Below, piece after piece: positions 17,112-25,947 of a DNA stretch of 64,000 nt. The translations under genes and the position numbers were made by a program. Each line of letters opens with the position of its first letter. Position 1 is the first letter of the stretch. The notes under the pieces are model-generated. The model saw only the letters and a program-made list of their open reading frames with translations. It was not told the origin of the DNA and did not search any database. This DNA is from Parvularcula mediterranea (GTDB taxonomy: Bacteria; Pseudomonadota; Alphaproteobacteria; Caulobacterales; Parvularculaceae). The DNA is taken from the NCBI RefSeq assembly GCF_013085255.1, contig NZ_JABFCX010000002.1:603501-667500 (forward strand). Direction: 5' to 3'.

Positions 17112-17450
17112 TTAAACGAGGCTGAGGGCCAGGATCTGCGGCACGACAAAGCGCAGAAGCTGGTCAACGGCGAAGAAGAAGAGGCTCATGATCGCGACCA
17201 TGATCAGCACCATGATGGTCGAGACCATCGTCTCGCCGCGGCTGGTCCAGGTGATCTTCATCGCCTCGGAGCGGACCTGCTGGAAGAACTCGACAGGGCC
17301 AACGCCCTTCTTCTTCACGGCAGCCGCTTCAGGCTTGGCGTCGCGGGTGCTTTCCGCGCCTTCGACCGGTTCGGTGGTCAGGCTGGCCTGAGCGCCGGTT
17401 CCTGCGACCCGGTTGTTCTTGACCTTACGGCGATTTTTCGACTTCGGCAT
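17112..17450 (-). CDS. secE: Preprotein translocase subunit SecE
   Basis: Clamp subunit of the SecYEG channel. The 112-residue protein has a long basic, polar N-terminal extension (about 1-48) and then the conserved single-span SecE core: VEFFQQVRSEAMKITWTSRGET, followed by one transmembrane helix (VSTIMVLIMVAIMSLFFFAVD). Compact SecE proteins are about 60-65 residues, so the extension is the only unusual point. It is the first gene of the secE-nusG transcript. No tRNA-Trp is seen upstream, unlike many bacteria. Confidence 0.95.
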   Translation of the reverse strand: MPKSKNRRKVKNNRVAGTGAQASLTTEPVEGAESTRDAKPEAAAVKKKGVGPVEFFQQVRSEAMKITWTSRGETMVSTIMVLIMVAIMSLFFFAVDQLLRFVVPQILALSLV

Positions 17451-17694
17451 CGGGCGAACTCTTCAGTGTGTTTCGTGACAGCCGCCCTCGTCTCCCCGGT
17501 GGGGATTGGAAGGAAAGGCGTTGTCGGGAGGACCCCTCAGCTACGCTTTCGCCAGCGATAGTCAAGGGGAGACCCTGTCCGGACAGGGAACCATCACGAG
17601 CGCGTAGTTCCTTAAAATTCAAACGAATGATCCCCAGCCGCAAGTGTCTCATTTCTGGTCATTCCTAAAATGCAGCAAAAAATTGGAGGACCTT

Positions 17695-18363
17695 ATGAAG
17701 AAACTGCTCCTGACAACCGCGGCCCTGACGCTCGCATCGGCTGGCCTTTCGGCAGCCAACGCGGCGACAGTGCTCAACGGACAGACAACGATCCGCATCA
17801 CGGCCAATGAAGACCTTGGCACCAGGACCGACCCCCTCGGTGAGACGAACGAGTTCTCCGAGGTGGCCAGCCAACCGGTCTACACGATCATGATCGATGG
17901 TGACGAGATTGAGCTGAGTGGTGAGGACGTCTCTGGCACCCTGACCCACGGCGGAAACGGTGGCGGCGACGGCATCGCGATTACGCTTGGCGATTCGACC
18001 GTGAACCTGACCAACTTCACCATCGACTATGATGCCAACGAGATCTTCGCGGACGTCTCCGGCACCAACCTCATCGGAACCGTCGACGGCCTGTCGGTCT
18101 TTGAGTTCGACTTCCCCGATGAGCTTGTCGGCGATCCCGAGGATGCGTTCGATGCTCTCGATGACCTGAACCTCGACTTCACCTTCACCGATGCGAACCT
18201 CGCGACTATCGCAGCCGCGCTTGGTGTCGAAGAGGTCTCGGGCGAGTTCGTGATCGGCAACTTTGCGACCAACCCGACGGCCGTGCCGGTCCCGGGCGCT
18301 GCGCTTCTCTTTGCACCGGTAGCAGCCGGTCTCTGGATGCGCCGCCGCCAGAACGCCGCGTAA
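17695..18363 (+). CDS. PEP-CTERM-like exported surface protein
   Basis: A 222-residue exported protein of unknown role. It starts at the ATG with a TTGGAGGA ribosome site; an upstream in-frame start at 17644 lacks this. The signal peptide is MKKLLLTTAALTLASAGLSA. The acidic, Asp/Thr/Gly-rich mature part looks like a beta-structured extracellular protein. The C-terminus is a tripartite sorting signal: PVPGAALLF, a hydrophobic stretch (APVAAGLWM) and a basic RRR end, the pattern of PEP-CTERM/VPxPA proteins processed by an exosortase. No exosortase is encoded in this window. A strong terminator follows. Confidence 0.75.
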   Translation: MKKLLLTTAALTLASAGLSAANAATVLNGQTTIRITANEDLGTRTDPLGETNEFSEVASQPVYTIMIDGDEIELSGEDVSGTLTHGGNGGGDGIAITLGDSTVNLTNFTIDYDANEIFADVSGTNLIGTVDGLSVFEFDFPDELVGDPEDAFDALDDLNLDFTFTDANLATIAAALGVEEVSGEFVIGNFATNPTAVPVPGAALLFAPVAAGLWMRRRQNAA

Positions 18364-18386
18364 GCGTCAGCTCACTGAGCAAAACG

Positions 18387-18416
18387 AAAGGGCCCGGAGT
18401 GATCCGGGCCCTTTTT
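18387..18416. terminator. Terminator after the PEP-CTERM-like gene
   Basis: Stem GGGCCCGGA / TCCGGGCCC with loop GTGA, extended by AAA/TTT pairs, and a five-T run on the + strand. It lies between two converging genes and may serve ETF-QO on the minus strand too, where the T-run is interrupted. Confidence 0.85.
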
Positions 18417-18436
18417 CATGTCGCAAGGCTTTAGCC

Positions 18437-20116
18437 TTACATGTTCGGGTAGTTCGGGCCACCGCCGCCTTCTGGCGTGTGCCAGACGATGTTCTGGGCT
18501 GGATCCTTGATATCGCAGGTCTTGCAGTGGACGCAGTTCTGGGCGTTGATCTGGAACTTCTGCTCGCCGCCATCCTCGACATATTCGTAGACGCCTGCAG
18601 GGCAGTAGCGCTGCGAAGGACCAGCATAGACCGGCAGTTCCGTCGTGTACGGAACCTGGTCATCCTTCAAGCGAAGGTGCGCAGGCTGATCTTCTTCGTG
18701 GTTGGTGAAGCTGTAGCTGACATTGGTCAGGCGGTCGAAGGTGAGAACACCGTCCGGCTTCGGATAGTCGATTGGCTTGTGCTTCGACGCAGGCTCAGTG
18801 GACTCAGCGTCAGACTTGCCATGGCCCAGCGTTCCGAACACGGAAAAGCCGTTGGTGATGACGTTCGTCCAGAGATCGAAACCCGTGAGTCCGATCGCGC
18901 CAAGGATTGTTCCGTACTTGGACCAGAGCGGCTTGGCATTGCGTACCAGGTGCAGCTCTTTTTGAACCCAGGAGCCTTCGAACGCAGTCTGGTAGGCGGT
19001 CAGCTCATCGCCCTCGCGGCCATTGGCCACCGCGTCGAACGCAGCTTCCGCAGCCAGCATGCCGGTCTTCATGGCGTTGTGGTTGCCCTTGATGCGGGGC
19101 ACGTTCACGAACCCTGCGGAGCAACCGATCAGTGCACCGCCCGGAAAGGTCAGGCGCGGGATGGCCTGGATGCCGCCCTCGTTGATCGCCCGCGCGCCAT
19201 AGGCCACGCGCTCGCCGCCTTCGAAGATCGGGGCAATCTCAGGGTGGGTCTTGAAGCGCTGGAACTCCTGGTACGGAGAAAGATAGGGGTTCTTGTAGTT
19301 GAGGTGCACCACCATGCCGACGGAGACGTAGTTGTCGCCGAAATGGTACATCCACGAGCCGCCGCCCGTATTGTTCTTCAGCGGCCAGCCGAACGTGTGC
19401 TGAACATGGCCCTTGCGGAAGTTCTCGTCCGTGACCTTCCACAGCTCCTTGATGCCGATGCCGTACTTTTGCGGCTCTTTTCCATCGGAGAGGCCGAACT
19501 CTTCGATCAGCTGCTTGGAGCAGGATCCGCGCACACCCTCAGCAAACAGAACATACTTCCCGCGCAGCTCCATGCCGGGCTCGTAGCTGTCCTTCTTGTC
19601 GCCATCCTTGCCGATACCAACCTCGCCGACAATCACGCCAGCCACGGAGTTGTCCTCGCGGCGAACGGTGCGGCTGGCAGCCATCATCGGATAGACCTCG
19701 ACGCCCATCGCCTCGGCCTTCTCGCCGAGCCAGCGGCAGACCATAGCCATCGACGTGGCGTAGCAGCCGTGGTTCTTGAGCATCTCCGGCAGGCCGAAAT
19801 TCGGCAGCGGGAGCGAGCCTGACGGCCCGAGATAGAGGAAGCTCTCCGAGGTCACCGGGGTGTCGATCGGGCACTCGGAATCATCGCGCCAGTCAGGCAG
19901 CAGCTCATCGAGGGCTTTGGGGTCGAGGACCGCGCCGGAGAGAATGTGAGCGCCGACTTCGGAGCCCTTCTCGACGACGACGACGGAGATCTCGCCGCCC
20001 TTCTCTTCTTCAAGCTGTTTCAGGCGGATCGCAGCGGAAAGGCCGGCAGGCCCCGCGCCAACGATGACCACGTCGAATTCCATGCTTTCGCGTTCGACCG
20101 GGGTGTCATCAAACAT
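18437..20116 (-). CDS. Electron-transfer flavoprotein:ubiquinone oxidoreductase
   Basis: Membrane-associated enzyme that takes electrons from ETF (fatty-acid and amino-acid oxidation) and reduces ubiquinone. It has 559 residues from the ATG at 20116; an in-frame GTG four codons upstream is less likely. The FAD-binding motif is near the start (FDVVIVGAGPAGLSAAIRL). The C-terminal [4Fe-4S] domain has CPAGVYEYV and NCVHCKTCDIKDPAQNI, giving all four ligands. Family-typical GGxALIGC-type sequence (FPGGALIGCSAGFVNVPRIK) is present. It is divergent from the uracil-DNA glycosylase gene; the 211-base gap between them shows no recognisable element. Confidence 0.96.
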   Translation of the reverse strand: MFDDTPVERESMEFDVVIVGAGPAGLSAAIRLKQLEEEKGGEISVVVVEKGSEVGAHILSGAVLDPKALDELLPDWRDDSECPIDTPVTSESFLYLGPSGSLPLPNFGLPEMLKNHGCYATSMAMVCRWLGEKAEAMGVEVYPMMAASRTVRREDNSVAGVIVGEVGIGKDGDKKDSYEPGMELRGKYVLFAEGVRGSCSKQLIEEFGLSDGKEPQKYGIGIKELWKVTDENFRKGHVQHTFGWPLKNNTGGGSWMYHFGDNYVSVGMVVHLNYKNPYLSPYQEFQRFKTHPEIAPIFEGGERVAYGARAINEGGIQAIPRLTFPGGALIGCSAGFVNVPRIKGNHNAMKTGMLAAEAAFDAVANGREGDELTAYQTAFEGSWVQKELHLVRNAKPLWSKYGTILGAIGLTGFDLWTNVITNGFSVFGTLGHGKSDAESTEPASKHKPIDYPKPDGVLTFDRLTNVSYSFTNHEEDQPAHLRLKDDQVPYTTELPVYAGPSQRYCPAGVYEYVEDGGEQKFQINAQNCVHCKTCDIKDPAQNIVWHTPEGGGGPNYPNM

Positions 20117-20327
20117 GTGCTGTTCCACTCATCGTGTGTTTTCGCCCGTATGCCCAAACCGGCGCAAGAAATCCATGTGGCACGGCTTCAGGGGATGTCG
20201 CGAAAAGTTGCAGGTCTTTCATCCCTCCTGCCGCTACACTCTAAATCTCTCCCTAAGAGCAGGAGGCGCCGGTCACCCTTGGTAACCTTTGCTTGAGGTT
20301 CCGCGCGGCCTCTCCCATCCTCCCGGC

Positions 20328-21134
20328 ATGCTATCGGAAGCCGCCAGAGCGACCCTCGCCTTCTACCGCGATGCAGGTCTGACCACGATCGAGGGGGAGG
20401 CTCCCGGTGCGCTTTGGGATTGGGACGATACCCCGCCGCGCGCGCCGCAGGCTGAGCCTCAGGCCAAGCCAAGCCCCCGCGCCGCGGCGCCGGGTCAGCC
20501 AAGCGCGGACGAAGCCATCGCGAAGGCCGAAGAACAGGCCGCTGCCTGCGCCACTCTGGACGAACTGATCGCCCACCTCGCCTCCCTCAAGGGCTGTCCC
20601 CTCCACGGTGATGAGCGCCAGACCGTGATCCATGACGGCGTCCTCGGTGCCGACCTTCTCGTGCTTGGCGAGGCTCCGGGCGCCGAAGAGGCGCGGGTCG
20701 GCAAGCCGTTTGTTGGGCGCTCAGGACAACTCCTCGACAGGATGCTCGGAGCCATCGGCCACTCCCGTGCGCCCTCGGAAGAGCAGCGGCCCGTCGCGAT
20801 CACCAACGCCTTCTACTGGCGGCCCGAGGACAACCGGAACCCGAACACGGCGGAGCTCGCCTTCGCCCAGCCCTTCGTCCGCAGGTTCATCGAGCTGAGC
20901 CAGCCCAAAGCCATCCTCCTCACCGGAAACGTGCCCACCAAGGCCCTCTTCCCCGACGCGCCGGGCATCACCCGGGCGCGCGGCAGCTTCCGCGATATCG
21001 AGATCGGCGGGCGCAGCATTCCTGCGCTCCCGGTCTTCCACCCCGCCTTCCTCCTCCGCCAGCCAGCGCAGAAACGCTGGGCTTGGCGGGACCTTCTCGC
21101 CCTTCAAGCAAAGCTTAACGAAACCCTGTCCTAA
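20328..21134 (+). CDS. Uracil-DNA glycosylase, family-4-like, without Fe-S cysteines
   Basis: DNA base-excision repair enzyme removing uracil. The 268-residue protein has the family motifs GEAPGAEEARVGKPFVGRSGQLLDRML, NAFYWRPEDNRNPNTAE and the HPAFLLR motif near the C-terminus. An N-terminal 90-residue Pro/Ala/Glu-rich extension precedes them. In classic family 4 enzymes four cysteines hold a [4Fe-4S] cluster. Here only the second (KGCPL) remains: the CxxC partner is Leu, the KCRPP Cys is Trp (YWRPE) and the later Cys is not found. It therefore probably folds without the cluster. The ATG at 20328 was chosen over an upstream TTG. Confidence 0.88.
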   Translation: MLSEAARATLAFYRDAGLTTIEGEAPGALWDWDDTPPRAPQAEPQAKPSPRAAAPGQPSADEAIAKAEEQAAACATLDELIAHLASLKGCPLHGDERQTVIHDGVLGADLLVLGEAPGAEEARVGKPFVGRSGQLLDRMLGAIGHSRAPSEEQRPVAITNAFYWRPEDNRNPNTAELAFAQPFVRRFIELSQPKAILLTGNVPTKALFPDAPGITRARGSFRDIEIGGRSIPALPVFHPAFLLRQPAQKRWAWRDLLALQAKLNETLS

Positions 21135-21184
21135 ACTCCCCGATCTAGGCCGGGGGGTAACGGCCAAAGGAGAGAGCTTCCGTC

Positions 21185-22912
21185 ATGTTGCGCGCCCTCA
21201 TTGCAGGTGTCCTGACCCTCGCCATGCCTGCCGCTCTCGCGGCTCCGGCCAAGCCTGACGTGCTGAGCGCGCAGGACGAGGACCGCTACCGCAAGGTCTT
21301 CATGCTGCAGGAGGCTGGCCGCCTGGAAGAGGCCGATCCGATCATCAAGAAGATCGAGAACCCGGTCCTTCTCGGCTACGTCTTCGAGCAGCGCTACATG
21401 CACCCGACGGCCTACCGCAGCTCCTATTCCGAGCTTGCGCGCTGGCTCTCCTCCTATGCCGACCACCCGGACGCGTCCGGTGTCTACCGCCTCGCACTCA
21501 AGCGCAGGCCCAAGAATTCCTATCCGCAGAAGCCCGTCGCCCGCCGCTGGCGCACCTCGTCAGGGGTCGAGCTGCACCCCGACCTCGAGGCCGATTACGA
21601 CCGCGCAGGCACGAGCCGCAGCCGTCAGATCAAGCGCATTGAGGGCCGCGTGCGCTACCTTCTCGCCAAGGACCGGCCGACGCAGGCGCTCGCCTATCTC
21701 AACAATCCGCGGCAGTTCAATCTCCTGACCTCGCGCCAGACCGACCGCATCCGCGGCTGGATCGCCGAGAGCTTTTACGTCCACGGCAAACTCGGCCAGG
21801 CCCGCCGCCTTGCCGAGCAGGCTGCCAACCGTTCCGAAGGTTCGGCCGTCATGGCCCAGTGGACCGCCGGCCTCGTTGCCTGGCGCCAGAACGATATGGA
21901 GCGGGCCTTCCGCTACCACTCCGCCATGGCCGAGGAGCCGCACCAGCAGAGCTCCCTTCGCGCAGCGGCCGCCTTCTGGGCTGCGCGTTCCGCGCTCGCC
22001 ACGGGACGCTCGGACGAGGCTTTCCTCTATCTCGAGATCGCCAGCCAGTATCCCCTCACCTTCTACGGCCAGCTCGCCCTCGGCCAGCTCGGTCAGGGTT
22101 CGGGCATCGACTGGTCGCCCATCGCGCTTGACGAAGGAGAGCTCGACCTCCTCCTCGACAAGAGCCCGCGCCTCATCCGCGCCGTCGCCCTCTCTGAGGT
22201 CGGCAAGTATCAGGAAGCAGCTCTCGAAATCCGCTACGCCCAGGGCGAGCTCCCTGCCTCGGACGATGGCAAGGTCCTCGCGCTCGCAGGTCTTCTCGAT
22301 GCTCCGGCTGCGGAGGTTCACGTCTCCGAAGCGCTTGGCATCCGCGAGCAGACCGACCGGACCCTCTGGCCCGCGCTTTATCCGCTCCCGGACGACCTCA
22401 AGCCCAACGGCGGCTTCAAGATCGACCAGGCCGTCCTCTACGGAGTGATCCGGCAGGAATCGAAGTTCTCCACCACGGCGAAGAGCCGCGTGGGCGCGGC
22501 TGGCCTCATGCAGGTCATGCCCCGCACCGCAAGTTATATCACCGGCGACCGCCGCCTGATGCAGCGCGGCTCGCAAGCCTCCAAGCGTCTCTACGACCCC
22601 GGCTACAACATGCAGCTCGGCCAATCGTACATTGAAATGCTGCTCACGGAGTATAATGGCGGCCGCGCCGACATGTTCGAGATGGCGCTCAGCTATAATT
22701 GGGGCCCGGGCAACTTCCGCCGCTACAAGGCGAAGGCGGGCATCGATGACCAGCTCCTCCTCCTCGAAAGCGTCCCTAACAAGGAAGCCCGCCAGTTCGT
22801 GGACGTCGTGATGACCAACATCTGGGTCTACCGCGACCGCCTCGGCGAAGAAGCCCCCGACCGCGACAAGGCCGCAGCAGGCAAAAGCCCGGTCTACGAA
22901 AGCGTGAAGTGA
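21185..22912 (+). CDS. Soluble lytic murein transglycosylase
   Basis: Periplasmic peptidoglycan-cleaving enzyme, 575 residues. The signal peptide [20 protein letters not shown] is followed by a long helical superhelix region (about 30-400, tetratricopeptide-like) and a C-terminal SLT domain: [19 protein letters not shown], with Glu as the catalytic residue, [11 protein letters not shown] and [14 protein letters not shown]. This matches the Slt70 architecture. An ATG 50 bases after the glycosylase gene begins it, with AGGAGAG upstream. The pyrC gene follows 43 bases later and may be cotranscribed. Confidence 0.93.
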   Translation: MLRALIAGVLTLAMPAALAAPAKPDVLSAQDEDRYRKVFMLQEAGRLEEADPIIKKIENPVLLGYVFEQRYMHPTAYRSSYSELARWLSSYADHPDASGVYRLALKRRPKNSYPQKPVARRWRTSSGVELHPDLEADYDRAGTSRSRQIKRIEGRVRYLLAKDRPTQALAYLNNPRQFNLLTSRQTDRIRGWIAESFYVHGKLGQARRLAEQAANRSEGSAVMAQWTAGLVAWRQNDMERAFRYHSAMAEEPHQQSSLRAAAAFWAARSALATGRSDEAFLYLEIASQYPLTFYGQLALGQLGQGSGIDWSPIALDEGELDLLLDKSPRLIRAVALSEVGKYQEAALEIRYAQGELPASDDGKVLALAGLLDAPAAEVHVSEALGIREQTDRTLWPALYPLPDDLKPNGGFKIDQAVLYGVIRQESKFSTTAKSRVGAAGLMQVMPRTASYITGDRRLMQRGSQASKRLYDPGYNMQLGQSYIEMLLTEYNGGRADMFEMALSYNWGPGNFRRYKAKAGIDDQLLLLESVPNKEARQFVDVVMTNIWVYRDRLGEEAPDRDKAAAGKSPVYESVK

Positions 22913-22955
22913 GCTAACGCTTCCCCGAGGGGTGATTCTCGGCCAAACCCCGGCC

Positions 22956-23999
22956 ATGACCGAACGCCTGACGATCCGCCGCCCCGATGACTGGCATGTC
23001 CACCTGCGCGATGATGCGATGCTGGAGGCTGTGGTCGATCAGACCGCGCGCCAGTTCGCCCGCGCTATCGTCATGCCGAACCTCGTCCCGCCGGTGACGA
23101 CCAAGGCGCTGGGCAGCGCCTACCGCGACCGGATCATGGCCGCTGTCAGCCCTGAGCATGACTTCACGCCGCTGATGACGGCCTACCTCACCGACACGAT
23201 CGACCCTGCAGAGCTTGTCAGCGGGCACCGCGAGGGCATCTTTACCGCAGCCAAGCTCTACCCCGCAGGCGCGACCACCAACTCCGACGCTGGCGTCACG
23301 AACATCGCCAACATCTACCCGGTGCTCGAAGCCATGGAGAAGGCAGGCATGCCTCTCCTCGTCCATGGCGAGGTGACGAGCGACGACATCGACATCTTCG
23401 ACCGCGAGGCTGTCTTCATCGACCGGGTGATGATCCCGACGGTCAAACGCTTCGAAGGGCTGAAAGTGGTCTTCGAGCACATCACCACGAAGGACGCAGC
23501 GGACTTCGTCGAGGCGGGAAGCGAGCGGATCGCAGCAACGATTACCCCGCACCACCTCCACTTCAGCCGCAACGCCATCTTCAAGGGCGGCATCAACCCT
23601 CACCGCTATTGCCTACCCATCGCCAAGCGCGAGGAGCACCGCCTGGCGCTGAGGAAAGCGGCGACCTCGGGCAGCGCGAAGTTCTTCCTCGGCACCGACA
23701 CCGCCCCCCATGTCCGCTCCGCCAAGGAGAGCGCCTGCGGCTGCGCCGGGATTTTCAACGCGCCTTACGCCCTCGAAAGCTACGCCATGGTGTTCGAGGA
23801 AGAGGACGCGCTCGGTCACTTCGAAGCCTTCGCGAGCCTCAATGGGCCAGCCTTCTACGGCCTCCCCGTCAACGAGGACTCCGTGACCCTCGTGCGCGGC
23901 GAAACCGAGGTGCCTGAGACCTTAGGCACAGGCGAGACCCTGACCGTTCCCTTCCACGCCGGCGAGACAATCCCCTGGCGGTTCGAAGGTCGAAGCTAA
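22956..23999 (+). CDS. pyrC: Dihydroorotase (class II)
   Basis: Third step of pyrimidine synthesis, cyclising carbamoyl-aspartate to dihydroorotate. It has 347 residues from the ATG at 22956; the upstream in-frame start at 22932 lacks support. Zinc-site motifs are intact: DDWHVHLRD, the carboxylated Lys in [30 protein letters not shown] and FLGTDTAPH. The sequence is typical of the compact PyrC rather than the larger allantoinase-like type. tRNA-Pro follows 44 bases downstream. Confidence 0.96.
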   Translation: MTERLTIRRPDDWHVHLRDDAMLEAVVDQTARQFARAIVMPNLVPPVTTKALGSAYRDRIMAAVSPEHDFTPLMTAYLTDTIDPAELVSGHREGIFTAAKLYPAGATTNSDAGVTNIANIYPVLEAMEKAGMPLLVHGEVTSDDIDIFDREAVFIDRVMIPTVKRFEGLKVVFEHITTKDAADFVEAGSERIAATITPHHLHFSRNAIFKGGINPHRYCLPIAKREEHRLALRKAATSGSAKFFLGTDTAPHVRSAKESACGCAGIFNAPYALESYAMVFEEEDALGHFEAFASLNGPAFYGLPVNEDSVTLVRGETEVPETLGTGETLTVPFHAGETIPWRFEGRS

Positions 24000-24043
24000 G
24001 CCCTTGCAGAGCCCTCCGTCTTAGGGCAGAGGGCATTTTCCGT

Positions 24044-24120
24044 CGGGGCGTAGCGCAGCCTGGTAGCGCATCTGTTTTGGGAACAGAGGGTCGCAGGTTC
24101 GAATCCTGCCGCCCCGACCA
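24044..24120 (+). tRNA. tRNA-Pro (anticodon TGG)
   Basis: Cloverleaf with acceptor CGGGGCG / CGCCCCG, D-arm GCGCAGCCTGGTAGCGC, anticodon stem TCTGT-loop TTTGGGA-ACAGA (anticodon TGG) and T-arm GCAGGTTCGAATCCTGC. The CCA end is encoded. The three-prime end also pairs with the trailer to form a perfect 11-bp hairpin (24114-24138). Confidence 0.97.
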
Positions 24121-24138
24121 GCCCTCCGGGCTGGTCGG
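24114..24138 (+). other. Perfect hairpin joining the tRNA-Pro 3' end to its trailer
   Basis: CCGACCAGCCC pairs with GGGCTGGTCGG (11 bp, 3-base loop). The first seven bases are the tRNA acceptor end plus CCA, so the precursor could sequester its mature 3' end. No T-run follows, so it is not a typical terminator. Confidence 0.6.
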
Positions 24139-24206
24139 ATTCGACTTCATCTCACGGCGCAAGGCGCCTTCCGGCTGAGAGCTACTCGGGTTCAACGGAA
24201 ATCACC

Positions 24207-24252
24207 TCCCCCTCGGGAGAGGTCAAAATCTCTGATTTTGGGAGAGGGGCGG
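24207..24252. repeat. Dispersed intergenic repeat, copy B (module 1)
   Basis: The reverse complement matches 7628-7672 almost base for base, including the hairpin CAAAATC-aga-GATTTTG and the palindrome CTCTCCC-GA-GGG. In the stem one C-G pair of copy A is an A-T pair here, a compensated change. Upstream, 24153-24175 (CACGGCGCAAGGCGCCTTCCG) resembles module 2. Confidence 0.75.
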
Positions 24253-24306
24253 ACGCGACCTCCAACCCACTTGCGAAACCCCGCGCTCTCCGCCACTAAC
24301 CGCACC

Positions 24307-24615
24307 ATGTTCGCGCGCATCTACAAACCCTCCCGCACCGCCATGCAGTCCGGCAAAGCCAAGACCGAAGAATGGGTCCTGGAGTTCGAGGAAGAGTACG
24401 CGAAACGCGCCGACCCGCTCATGGGCTGGACATCTGGCCAGGACACCCGCGCAGGCCAGGTCCGCCTGACCTTCGAGACGAAAGACCAGGCCATCGGCTA
24501 CGCCAAGGAGCACCAGATCCCCCACCAGGTGATTGAGCCCTCCTCCGGCAAGCGCACGCTCAAGGCCTACTCGGACAATTTCGCCACCAACCGCCGCGCA
24601 CCCTGGACGCACTGA
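24307..24615 (+). CDS. Complex I accessory subunit, NDUFS4-like
   Basis: A 102-residue homologue of the mitochondrial complex I subunit NDUFS4 (ETC complex I subunit conserved region), known also from alphaproteobacterial complex I such as that of Paracoccus. Family features are ARIYKPSRTAMQSGKAKTEEWVLEF at the start, LMGWTSGQDTRAGQVRLTF in the middle and AKEHQIPHQVIEP with SDNFATNRRAPWTH at the end. The ATG at 24307 fits homologues better than the longer frame from 24238, which would run into the repeat. It lies about 18 kb from nuoABCD and between two tRNA genes. Confidence 0.93.
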   Translation: MFARIYKPSRTAMQSGKAKTEEWVLEFEEEYAKRADPLMGWTSGQDTRAGQVRLTFETKDQAIGYAKEHQIPHQVIEPSSGKRTLKAYSDNFATNRRAPWTH

Positions 24616-24657
24616 TCCCTCGCGCATCCGCCCGCCTCTATGGTAGGCGCTCGGCAA

Positions 24658-24734
24658 GGCCCCTTAGCTCAGCTGGATAGAGCACCCGCCTTCTAAGCGG
24701 ATGGTCGCAGGTTCGAATCCTGCAGGGGCCGCCA
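24658..24734 (+). tRNA. tRNA-Arg (anticodon TCT)
   Basis: Acceptor GGCCCCT / AGGGGCC, D-arm GCTCAGCTGGATAGAGC, anticodon loop CTTCTAA (anticodon TCT), T-arm GCAGGTTCGAATCCTGC, discriminator G and encoded CCA. It lies 42 bases after the NDUFS4-like gene. Confidence 0.97.
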
Positions 24735-24739
24735 TCTCT

Positions 24740-24900
24740 TGCTTCACGGCGCGCAGCGCCTCCAGCGGGGCGGGCGGGGCGGGCTGGCCGCCCGGGCACC
24801 CGCTTGGGTGCCTTCGCGCGGAACCGTCAGAATTCAGGGATGGCGGCGCCGTTTGCGCCTCCCTCTCCCGAGGGGGAGAGGGATCGAGGGTGAGGGACTT
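24740..24900. repeat. Dispersed intergenic repeat, copy C
   Basis: The first part (24740-24826, beginning CTTCACGGCGCGCAGCGCC and ending GGTGCCTTCGCGCGG) resembles the reverse complement of module 2 at 7690-7766. The last part (24860-24881) is the palindrome CCCTCTCCC-GAGG-GGGAGAGGG, matching the core of module 1. It contains the inner hairpin GGGCACCC-GCTT-GGGTGCC. It fills the gap between tRNA-Arg and the P1 peptidase gene; no reading frame here looks real. Confidence 0.65.
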
Positions 24901-24914
24901 CGGAGCAGAGCAGC

Positions 24915-25886
24915 TCAACTTTTCTCCTCCGCAGCAAACGCGCCCCTCGCGCATGCCCTTGCCACCACATCCCCGGCGATGCTCCCAAGCTCCGTGAGCG
25001 TCATAAGGGGCTGAGGCACTTCCTTCGTACACGTGGAAACTGCGAAGACGATATCCCCGTCCGTGGGTCCGTGGGCAGGCCTGACCGCCCGCGCTAGGCC
25101 GTCCTGCGCCATGACGGCCAGCGGTTTGAGGTCTGCTGCCGAGAGGTCAGCATCTGTTGCAACCACGATCAGGCTTGTATTCTGCCGCGCCAGTGCCGCG
25201 GCCTTCGTATCAGGCGGGAAGCCCGCGGCACCGGCCCTCTCGGGCATTCCCCGGCCGCCGAACTCGTCGCCGATCTCGAAAGGCGCAGCCCAGAAACTGT
25301 CCGTACCCGGCACATAAGGCGACCCGAAGCTGTTCACCGCCGCCAGCGCTGCCACTGTATAGCCCTCTGACGAAAGAAAAGACGCAGTACCCAACCCGCC
25401 CGGATGGTCCCCCGCCGTCGCGCCTGTCCCAGCGCCAACGGCGCCCAAGCTGACGTCATCCGATGCAGCCTCCAGCGCTTCCCGCGCCAGCCGCCGGTAG
25501 GGAGGCTCCTCCCCCCAGCCCTTCTCGCCGCCATTGGCGAGGTCATAGAGAATCGCCGCCGGCACGATCGGCGAAACCGGCACGCCTGGGATGAGACCAA
25601 ACCCTTGCCCCCTCGCGCCCAAAACGGCCGCCACCTCATCGGCTGCGGCGAGGCCATAGACAGAGCCCCCCGCGAGGGTCAGCGCATCGATTCGGTCAAC
25701 AAGCGTGTCGAGCGCCAGTGCGTCGGTCTCCCGCGTGCCCGGGCCACCTCCGCGAACATCCACGGCAGCGCGCAACGGCGCATCAGGCAGGAGCACCGTG
25801 ACGCCTGTCTTTGCGAGCGGATCAGAGGCATTTCCAACCTTGATGCCTGCGACATCAGCAATGCTGTTCTTCGGACCAGGCTTCAT
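24915..25886 (-). CDS. P1-family peptidase (DmpA-like beta-/D-aminopeptidase)
   Basis: A 323-residue member of peptidase family S58/P1 (DmpA, BapA), self-processing Ntn-like hydrolases acting on small peptides with D- or beta-amino acids. It starts at an ATG after a GGAGG site; a longer frame to 26147 is antisense to ggt. Motifs are IADVAGIKVGNASD, DVRGGGPGTRETD, NSFGSPYVPG and QNTSLIVVATDADL, where the Thr after Asn is the expected autocleavage and nucleophile position, plus ARAVRPAHGPTDGD. It is divergent by 61 bases from a gamma-glutamyltransferase, another self-cleaving Ntn hydrolase. Confidence 0.9.
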   Translation of the reverse strand: MKPGPKNSIADVAGIKVGNASDPLAKTGVTVLLPDAPLRAAVDVRGGGPGTRETDALALDTLVDRIDALTLAGGSVYGLAAADEVAAVLGARGQGFGLIPGVPVSPIVPAAILYDLANGGEKGWGEEPPYRRLAREALEAASDDVSLGAVGAGTGATAGDHPGGLGTASFLSSEGYTVAALAAVNSFGSPYVPGTDSFWAAPFEIGDEFGGRGMPERAGAAGFPPDTKAAALARQNTSLIVVATDADLSAADLKPLAVMAQDGLARAVRPAHGPTDGDIVFAVSTCTKEVPQPLMTLTELGSIAGDVVARACARGAFAAEEKS

Positions 25887-25947
25887 CACTTGCCTCCGGG
25901 CATCTGTTGCACAAGGTTGTCCGCTAGTCCCAAGCCCCGGAGCAAGC

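Noticed and set aside
17451..17640. A tRNA-Trp gene upstream of secE, common in bacteria.
   Set aside because: No cloverleaf or anticodon CCA arm was found on the minus strand here.
24044..24734. An integrative element between the two tRNA genes.
   Set aside because: No integrase, no direct repeat of a tRNA 3' end; only the NDUFS4-like gene and intergenic repeats lie there.
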